Both the position numbers and the translations under genes were made by a program. The notes beneath the pieces are model-generated. The model searched no databases. It worked only from the letters and a program-made list of their open reading frames with translations, and was not told the origin of the DNA. This document shows, one piece after another, positions 58,113 through 64,000 of a stretch of DNA of 64,000 bases (position 1 is the stretch's first letter; each line of letters starts with the position of its first letter). Source of the stretch: Litorihabitans aurantiacus (GTDB taxonomy: Bacteria; Actinomycetota; Actinomycetes; Actinomycetales; Beutenbergiaceae); contig NZ_BSUM01000001.1 of assembly GCF_030161595.1 (NCBI RefSeq), positions 1,240,001 through 1,304,000 on the forward strand, read 5' to 3'.

Positions 58113-58952
58113 TCAGGCCCGGTGCAGCACGACCCCGTCGCGCACGGTGAGCACCGCCACGGGCGCGCGCCACCCGGTCTCGTCCAGACCGCCGAGCCGC
58201 GGCAGCGGCGCGAGGCCCGAGCGCGAGTCGAGCGACCACTCCGACCGGCGGGCGTCGGCCGCCTGGGTGACGAGCTCCTCGGCGTCCCACACCACGGCGG
58301 TCGCCGGAGCACCCACGGCCAGCCGCCCGAGGGTCGGACCGTCGGGCCGCGCACTCGCCCGCCACGCCCCGCGGGTGTGGGCCAGGAAGGCGGCTCGGGC
58401 CGACAGACCGGCGGCCAGGGCGTGCTGCACGCGGTGCCACGGCCCGCCGTCCGGCGTCGCGAGCCCGAGGGCGAGCGGGACGCCGGCCGAGGCGAGCGCG
58501 GCCAGGTCGAGGCGGGTGGTCGTGGGGTCGAGGCAGACCACCGTGCCCGGGTCCAGCGCGTCCAGCTCGGCGGCGTCCCCCACGACGGCGGCCCACGGTG
58601 CACGCGAGTCCGACGACAGCGACGCGACGACGCCCTGCCCGGCCAGCGCGGACCCGGAGGCGCCGCTGCCGCCGACGGCGTCCACGAAGGCGGGGGTCAG
58701 GAGCGCACCGGCGAGGTCGACGACCTCGAGCCCGCCGCCGTCGCGCTCCGCCGCGCGCACCTGCGCGTCCGCGCCGGTCTCGTCACCGAGCCACATCACG
58801 GCGCCGGCGGCCAGGAGGATCGCGGTGGCGAACCGGTCGGCGTCGGAGTAGACGGTCCCGTTCCGGAACAGGGTCGGATCGGCGGGACCGCCCGCCGGGG
58901 CCGGTGCGGCGGGGGCCGACGCGTCGAGGCGGCTGGGGTGGGATCCGGTCAC
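58113..58952 (-). CDS. Degenerate amidohydrolase-like protein
   Basis: A 279-aa protein resembling the two ends of an amidohydrolase (YtcJ-like): N-terminal LFRNGTVYSDADRFATAILL and LTPAFVDA, and C-terminal SARAAFLAHTRGAW then GRLAVGAPATAVVWDAEEL. At the metal site, where active members have HxH after PAFVDA, the sequence reads VGGSGASG, so the key histidines are missing, and the middle of the barrel appears shortened (usual length is above 450 aa). It is probably catalytically dead or repurposed. GTG 58952 overlaps the helY stop by four bases. Confidence 0.65.
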   Translation of the reverse strand: MTGSHPSRLDASAPAAPAPAGGPADPTLFRNGTVYSDADRFATAILLAAGAVMWLGDETGADAQVRAAERDGGGLEVVDLAGALLTPAFVDAVGGSGASGSALAGQGVVASLSSDSRAPWAAVVGDAAELDALDPGTVVCLDPTTTRLDLAALASAGVPLALGLATPDGGPWHRVQHALAAGLSARAAFLAHTRGAWRASARPDGPTLGRLAVGAPATAVVWDAEELVTQAADARRSEWSLDSRSGLAPLPRLGGLDETGWRAPVAVLTVRDGVVLHRA

Positions 58953-61861
58953 ACGAGCTCCTGGGCGACGACGCCGCGCCGCACGAGGTCCATGGCCTCG
59001 CGGGCGTGCCGGCGCAGGGTGGGCGACGGGGCGGCGCCCGCCATCTGGTCGAGGACGTCGAGGACCTGCTTGCACCAGCGGACGAAGTCGCCGGCGGCCA
59101 GGTCCCCGTGGCTGAGCACGTCACCGAGGCTCTCGCCCCGCGCCCAGCGGTGCGCCAGGCGCACGAACCCGGTGTCGACCGGCGGGGCCGGCGTCAGGCC
59201 CGCCTCGCGCTCGAGCGCGTCGACCTGGGCGGCGATCCGGGTGGTGGCCTCGAGCGCCTGCGTGAGGCGTGAGGAGACGCCGGGGACGGCACGCGGCCCG
59301 CCGTCGTCGTCGCCCCGGGAGGAGTACACGATCGTGGTCGCGACGGCGGCGAGCTCGGCGGCGTCGAGCTGGTCCCACGCGCCGGAGGCGAGGCACTGCG
59401 CGAGGACCAGGTCGCGCTCGGCGTAGATGCGTCGCAGCCAGCGCCCGGAGGCCGTGACGTGCGTGGCGGGTGCCGACTCGGGCCCGGCATTCGGCTCGGG
59501 CGCGTCGTCGTCGCGCTCGAGGTAGCCGAGCTCGAGCAGCACCTCGCACACCCGGTCGAAGTCGCGCGCGATCGACGCGGTCCGGCTCGCGATGCGGGCG
59601 CTGAGGCGGTCGTGGTCGGCCTGCAGCCCCTCCGCGCGTCGGGCCCACCGCAGGTGGTCCTCGCGCTCCGGGCAGCCGTGGCACGGGTGCGCGCGCAGCG
59701 CGGCCCGCAGCCGCGCGATGTCGTCGGTCGTGCCCGGCGCGGTCGCGGCGCCGGCCGCGTCGGCCCGCGGTGCCGCCTTCCCGGAGAAACCCGCTGCGAG
59801 CGCGTTGCGCAGGCTCGAGGCGAGGTCGCGGCGCGCCTGCGCGTCCCGCGCGGTGAACGCGCGCGGCACCTTCACGCGGCCGACGACGCTGACGCCGTGC
59901 GGTGCGTCGTGCGCCGTGAGCGTGCGCACCTGGCGCTCCTCACCGAGCACCTGCGGCTGGGGTCCGTCGAACCCCGGCGTACCGGGGTCGACCACCACGA
60001 CCCACGCCGAGCGCCGACCGCGCGCGATCTCGAGCACGTCACCGGTCCGCAGCCCGGCGAGCGACTCGGCGGCCGCGCGCCGGCGCGCCTGGGACCGCTG
60101 CCGCTGCCCGTCCGCCTCGACGTCGGACAGGCGGCGCTGCAGGTCGAGGTAGGCGCCGATGTCCCCGCGGTCGCACGCCATCGACTCGCGGTAGCCCGCG
60201 AGCGCGTCCTCGTGCTTGCGCAGCTGCCGCGCCAGCCCCACCACGGAGCGGTCGGCCTGGAACTGGGCGAAGGACTGCTCGAGGATGTCGCGCACGCGCC
60301 CGTACGGCGCCGTCGTCAGGAGGTTGACCGCCATGTTGTAGGTCGGCGTGAACCGGGACCGCAGCGGGTAGGTGCGTCGGGAGGCGAGCCCGGCCACCGC
60401 GTTCGGGTCGACCCCGGAGGCGTAGAGCACGACCGCGTGGCCCTCGACGTCGATCCCGCGGCGCCCCGCGCGGCCCGTCAGCTGCGTGTACTCCCCCGGC
60501 GTGAGGGCGGCGTGCTCGCGCCCGTCCCACTTCACCAGGCGCTCGACGACGACGGAGCGCGCCGGCATGTTCACACCCAGCGCGAGCGTCTCGGTCGCGA
60601 ACACCACCTTGACGAGGCCGGCGCCGAACAGCGCCTCGACCGCTTCCTTGAAGACCGGCAGCAGACCGGCGTGGTGCGCCGCGACCCCGCGCATCGCGGC
60701 GGCCGCGAAGGAGGAGAAGCCGACGGCGTCGAGGTCCTCCGCGGGGATCCGCACCGAGGTCTGCTCGAGGATCTCGCCGATCTCGCGCTGCTCGGCCTGC
60801 GTCGTCAGCCGGATGCCGGAGGCGAGGACCTGGTCGACGGCGGCCTCGCAGCCGGCGCGCGAGAACACGAACACGATGGCCGGCAGCAGCGCGGCGACGT
60901 CGAGGCGCTCGATGACGGTGTCGCGGCGCGGCGGTCGCACCCCGCCGGCCCTGTCCGAGCGGCCGCGCGGCGAGCCGTGGCCGCCGCGGTCGGGCCGTCC
61001 GCCCCGACCGCGGCCCCGGTGCGCGGCCGACCCCCGAGAACCGCGTCCGCCGTGACCGCCGCCGTCGCCGTCGCCGGGGCCGACGGCGCTGCGCTCGGCC
61101 CGCCGGACGGCCTCCACGAGGTCGGGATTCAGCACGGCGCCCGCGGGATCGGTGCCGTCGGAGCGGGTGGTGTAGAGGTCGACGACCTCGCTGCGCACCA
61201 TCATGTGCTGCCACAGCGGGACGGGCCGGTGCTCGGAGACGACGACCGCCGTCGTGCCCCGCACCGCGGTGAGCCACTGACCGAACTCCTCGGCGTTGGA
61301 CACGGTCGCGGACAGCGAGACCAGCCGCACGGTCGGCACGAGCAGGAGGATGACCTCCTCCCACACGGGGCCGCGGAACGCGTCGGCGAGGTAGTGCACC
61401 TCGTCCATGACGACGTAGCCGAGGTCGGTGAGCGCGGACGAGCCCGCGTAGATCATGTTGCGCAGCACCTCGGTCGTCATGACGACGACGGGTGCGTCCG
61501 CGTTCACCGAGACGTCACCGGTCAGCAGGCCCACGCGGTCCGCGCCGTGCACGCGGGCGAGGTCGAGGTACTTCTGGTTCGACAGGGCCTTGATCGGCGT
61601 GGTGTAGAAGGCCTTGCGCCCGGACGCGAGCGCGAGGTGGACGGCGCACTCCCCCACGACGGTCTTGCCCGCCCCGGTCGGGGCCGCCACCAGCACGTCC
61701 TGCCCCGAGGCGAGGTGCCGGCAGGACTCGCTCTGGAAGTCGTCCAGGGGGAAGTCGAGCGAGCGCTCGAAGTCCTCCAGCGCCTGCGCGAGCGGCCCCA
61801 TCGCGGAGGTCTGCTTCGCCCGACGGCGCGAGGCCGCGTACCGCTCGGCCGGAGAGCTCAT
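58949..61861 (-). CDS. helY: SKI2/Mtr4-type RNA/DNA helicase HelY
   Basis: A 970-aa superfamily 2 helicase like mycobacterial HelY. Walker A APTGAGKT at 59-66, DEVH at 153-156, SAT at 184-186; helicase C motif with FATETLALGVNMPARSVV and QLTGRAGRRGID; then the DSHCT-like C-terminal region. An unusual Gly/Arg/Asp-rich insert (about 259-313, with GRGSRG and GRGRGG) lies between the two RecA domains. TAGGGT 6 nt before ATG 61861 indicates a leaderless start. PafC-like and lipid-kinase-like genes lie upstream; tatA/tatC are absent from this neighbourhood. Confidence 0.93.
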   Translation of the reverse strand: MSSPAERYAASRRRAKQTSAMGPLAQALEDFERSLDFPLDDFQSESCRHLASGQDVLVAAPTGAGKTVVGECAVHLALASGRKAFYTTPIKALSNQKYLDLARVHGADRVGLLTGDVSVNADAPVVVMTTEVLRNMIYAGSSALTDLGYVVMDEVHYLADAFRGPVWEEVILLLVPTVRLVSLSATVSNAEEFGQWLTAVRGTTAVVVSEHRPVPLWQHMMVRSEVVDLYTTRSDGTDPAGAVLNPDLVEAVRRAERSAVGPGDGDGGGHGGRGSRGSAAHRGRGRGGRPDRGGHGSPRGRSDRAGGVRPPRRDTVIERLDVAALLPAIVFVFSRAGCEAAVDQVLASGIRLTTQAEQREIGEILEQTSVRIPAEDLDAVGFSSFAAAAMRGVAAHHAGLLPVFKEAVEALFGAGLVKVVFATETLALGVNMPARSVVVERLVKWDGREHAALTPGEYTQLTGRAGRRGIDVEGHAVVLYASGVDPNAVAGLASRRTYPLRSRFTPTYNMAVNLLTTAPYGRVRDILEQSFAQFQADRSVVGLARQLRKHEDALAGYRESMACDRGDIGAYLDLQRRLSDVEADGQRQRSQARRRAAAESLAGLRTGDVLEIARGRRSAWVVVVDPGTPGFDGPQPQVLGEERQVRTLTAHDAPHGVSVVGRVKVPRAFTARDAQARRDLASSLRNALAAGFSGKAAPRADAAGAATAPGTTDDIARLRAALRAHPCHGCPEREDHLRWARRAEGLQADHDRLSARIASRTASIARDFDRVCEVLLELGYLERDDDAPEPNAGPESAPATHVTASGRWLRRIYAERDLVLAQCLASGAWDQLDAAELAAVATTIVYSSRGDDDGGPRAVPGVSSRLTQALEATTRIAAQVDALEREAGLTPAPPVDTGFVRLAHRWARGESLGDVLSHGDLAAGDFVRWCKQVLDVLDQMAGAAPSPTLRRHAREAMDLVRRGVVAQELV

Positions 61862-61867
61862 GGCTCC

Positions 61868-61873
61868 ACCCTA
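61868..61873 (-). promoter_or_regulatory. -10 box TAGGGT, leaderless helY start
   Basis: Ends 6 nt before the helY ATG and overlaps the stop codon of the upstream lipid-kinase gene. GGAG also lies in the 6-nt spacer, so a leadered start is possible. Confidence 0.45.
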
Positions 61874-62886
61874 GGCGAGCACCCGCAGCGCTCCCGCCAC
61901 GACGCGCACCCGCAGCGGCACGTGCCCGACCGGCTCGCCGTCGGCGTGCACGAGGGTGCGGGGGCGGGTGGCCGACGGCGTCCACCCGCCCGACCGGTAC
62001 CGGCGCCCGTGCTCGTGCTCTCGCCACGGAGGAGCAGCACCTCGCTCGCGCGCGTGACCTGGACGACCGGGTGGCCCACGTGCGTGCCCGCGTACACGCG
62101 CGGGAAGATCACCGCCAGGGTGCGGCGCGGGATGGTCCGGGCGGTGACCACCTCGAGCAGCCCGTCGGTCCACGACGCGTCCGGCGCGATGCGCATGCCG
62201 CCACCGATCGAGCGCGTGTTGGCGACGGCGACGAGGGTGCCGGCTCCTCCCGCGTCCGCGCCGTCGGCCACGACGCGGATCGCGAACCCGCGGAAACCCG
62301 CGAGCTCGACCGCGAGGGCGACCACGTAGCGCAGCGGTCCCCGCGGCCACCGCAGCCGGTTGGCGCGGGCGTTCACCGCCGCGTCGATCCCCGCGCTGAG
62401 GACACCCACGAAGTAGCGGCGGTGCGGCGGGGCGACGCCGCCGTCCTCAGCGTCGCCGTCGCCACCCTCGCCCGCCCTCCCGACGACGCCGACGTCCACC
62501 ACCTGCGGCGGACGGGCCAGCGCGGCGAGCAGTCGCGCGACCGCGGCGACCGGGTCACGACGCGGGAGCCCGAGCGCCCGCGCGGTGTCGTCACCGGTCC
62601 CGGCGGGCACGAGACCGAGCGGCACGTGCGGAGCGTGCGCGAGGATCGCGTTCGCGGCGAGGTTCACGACGCCGTCGCCCCCCACCGCGACGAGGGCGAG
62701 GTCGTCCCCCGTGCCGCCGCCCAGCAGGAACTCCCGCGCGCTCCCGGCCGCGGCCCCGCCGTCGGACGCGGTGAGGTCGACGACGTCGTGCCCCGCAGCC
62801 CGCAGCTGCTCGAGGGCGACCCGACCGACCCCGGCCGCCCGGCCCCGCCCCGCCGTGGGGTTGACCAGCAGCCCGATACGCGTCAC
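61871..62886 (-). CDS. Diacylglycerol/sphingosine kinase-like protein, C-terminal frameshift
   Basis: A DAGK-catalytic-domain lipid kinase. It has the nucleotide motif RIGLLVNPTAGRGRAAGVG, the GGDG-type VAVGGDGVVNLAANAI and PLGLVPAGTGDDTARALGLP. The C-terminal frame drifts into Pro/Arg after TSTGAG. Adding one G to the G5 run at 61960-61964 on + restores APRTLVHADGEPVGHVPLRV, ending at 61871 with about 338 aa. GTG 62886 has GAGGGGAG upstream. The lipid substrate is unknown; the location is the inner membrane face. Confidence 0.87.
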
Positions 62887-62908
62887 GGTCCGACTCCCCT
62901 CGCGCCCC

Positions 62909-63247
62909 TCAGGCCCCGGTGTCGCCGGTGATGTCCGCCCAGCGCCGGCTCGCGCGCTCGTGGCGCTCGACCTTGCGCGCGCGCCGCACCGAGCGCACCT
63001 GCGCGCGTACACCGCGCAGCTGCTCGCGCCGGGCGTCGTCCGCGGTGATCTCGGGGACGATCGCGCCGCCGGCCGCCGCGAGCTCCTCGAGCTCGGCGAG
63101 CCGCGTCTCGAGGCGCTCGAGCACCTGCTGCGCCCGCCCCACCTCGGCCATCAGCGCGCGGAAGGACCGGTACAGGCGCCACCCGATCAGCGCGAGCACC
63201 CCGAGCGCGGCCACCGCCAGCACGAGCCAGATCAACCACCAGGGCAT
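62909..63247 (-). CDS. Single-helix membrane protein with coiled coil (hypothetical)
   Basis: A 112-aa protein: one N-terminal transmembrane helix (WWLIWLVLAVAALGVLALIG, 3-22), then a probable coiled coil (AEVGRAQQVLERLETRLAEL), and a basic tail ending ADITGDTGA. It takes the place where tatA lies in the mycobacterial pafC-tatA-tatC-helY order but is not TatA (no amphipathic FGPKKLP-type motif). The ATG overlaps the WYL-gene stop by four bases, so it is co-translated. Confidence 0.7.
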   Translation of the reverse strand: MPWWLIWLVLAVAALGVLALIGWRLYRSFRALMAEVGRAQQVLERLETRLAELEELAAAGGAIVPEITADDARREQLRGVRAQVRSVRRARKVERHERASRRWADITGDTGA

Positions 63248-64000
63248 CAGCCCACCTCCTCGTCGGCTGTCAGGGGATAGGCCGTCAGGGCGGCGGACGC
63301 GCGCCCGGCGATCGCGGCGGCGACGTCCGCGGGCTCCAGGCCGAGCACGTCGGGGCCGAGGTCGAGCACCAGCCGGGCGAGCCAGGCCTCGTCGGCGACG
63401 TCGAGCGCGACGACGATGCGCGCGTCGTCCTCGGCGACGACCTCGCCGCCGAACCGCTCCGCCACCCACCGGCTGCGCGGTGTCAGCGCGAGCCGGGCGC
63501 TCAGCGCCCCGGACTCGGGGCGGACGCGACCCGTGCCGGGTGCGACCTCGTGCGCGGCCGCGGCCACGCCGGTGCGGGTGATCTCGCCGACCCGGTCGAG
63601 GCGGAAGTGCCGCACGCCGTCGGCCAGCAGGCACCAGCCGCGCAGGAACCACGACTCGCCGTCGCTGAGCAGCTCGAGCGGGTCGACGTCGCGCTCGGTC
63701 GTGGCGTCTGACGCCGCGGTGTAGCGCAGGTGGACGCGCTCACGCGCCGCGAGGGCCGCGCGGGCGACCGCCAGGACACGGGCGAGGTGGTCCTCGAGCG
63801 GCGCGTCGACGGCGTCGGCCCGCTCGAGCGCGACGGCGTCGGCCGCCTGTGCGGCGTCGCCCGCCGCGGCGGTCAGCTTGGCCAGGGCGGAGGCGACGGC
63901 CGGGTCCGCACCCATGCCCGGCAGGTTCGCGAGGGCACGCAGCGCGACGATGAGCGCGACGGCCTCGCCGGGGCCGAGGCGCAGCGGCCGGTCCATGCCG
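63247..64000 (-). CDS. WYL-domain regulator, PafC-like (partial at window end)
   Basis: At least 249 aa of a WYL transcription factor, continuing beyond the right edge. The visible part holds the linker and WYL core (RVHLRYTAASDATTERDVDPLEL, SWFLRGWCLLADGVRHFRLDRVGEI, in parts) and a WCX C-terminal domain. Its position upstream of helY matches PafC, which with PafB activates DNA-damage genes in mycobacteria. The ATG at 63996 is internal; the true start lies outside the window. Confidence 0.8.
   Translation of the reverse strand, partial: GMDRPLRLGPGEAVALIVALRALANLPGMGADPAVASALAKLTAAAGDAAQAADAVALERADAVDAPLEDHLARVLAVARAALAARERVHLRYTAASDATTERDVDPLELLSDGESWFLRGWCLLADGVRHFRLDRVGEITRTGVAAAAHEVAPGTGRVRPESGALSARLALTPRSRWVAERFGGEVVAEDDARIVVALDVADEAWLARLVLDLGPDVLGLEPADVAAAIAGRASAALTAYPLTADEEVG

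Noticed and set aside
59459-62329. A 956-aa open frame on the + strand opposite helY and the lipid kinase
   Set aside because: The other strand carries clear helicase and kinase motifs; the + frame is rich in Arg/Gly/His without family features.

Overview
The window is high-GC DNA (roughly 70 percent or more) from an actinobacterium. The best guess is Micrococcales, for example a Cellulomonas or Promicromonospora relative. Supporting signs are a coproporphyrin-dependent heme cluster, RbpA, the DUF881/Sbp/FHA/MerR/DUF151/FtsR block, a PafC-like WYL regulator near helY, many 4-nt ATGA/GTGA gene overlaps, and -10 boxes sitting 6-7 nt before start codons (leaderless mRNAs). I see no rRNA, tRNA, CRISPR array, transposase or phage gene.

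Region by region. 0.2-7.9 kb: sugar/ester locus with two LacI regulators, three carboxylesterases and a GH35 beta-galactosidase. 8-11.8 kb: LysR regulator divergent from a class-V aminotransferase-like enzyme, a DUF2071 protein and an alpha/beta hydrolase. 12-19.8 kb: one tightly coupled operon (SSS symporter, AGE-type epimerase, NagB-like deaminase, UPF0309-type SIS protein, NagA, ceramidase-like protein, LacI) behind a perfect 14-bp palindrome; this is the best candidate for an undescribed catabolic system. 19.8-23.8 kb: DUF2200, an alditol-oxidase-like flavoenzyme, thymidine kinase, a RibD/DHFR-like protein, DUF1304 and a PH-domain membrane protein. 24.2-34.2 kb: hemA divergent from the coupled hemE-hemY-hemQ-hemH-hemC-hemD-hemB-hemL operon. 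34.4-39.1 kb: siderophore-interacting protein behind a DtxR/IdeR-type iron box, RNase HI, a eukaryote-type UDP-glucose pyrophosphorylase, NUDIX and an LLM flavin enzyme. 39.2-43.9 kb: conserved DUF881-Sbp-DUF881-FHA-MerR-DUF151-FtsR block. 44-51.3 kb: DUF1697, hydrolase, S66 peptidase, an ABC sugar importer lacking its ATPase, and a second RibD-like protein. 51.4-64 kb: UvrA-like ATPase, aroK-aroD, rbpA behind a sigma-R-like promoter, lnt, a degenerate amidohydrolase, helY, a diacylglycerol-kinase-like protein, a membrane/coiled-coil protein and a WYL regulator cut by the window edge.

A sequence-quality point dominates interpretation. At least 17 genes are split by a frameshift, and every one is repaired by adding exactly one G or C, usually in a run of 4-6 G/C. 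Essential genes (hemB, hemL, hemA) are among them. I therefore treat these as consensus under-calls rather than pseudogenes, annotate the full span of each gene, and give the corrected length.

A family of 15-17-bp GC-rich repeats (core like GAAGTCTCTCGCG) recurs in several intergenic spaces, arranged directly or as inverted clusters.
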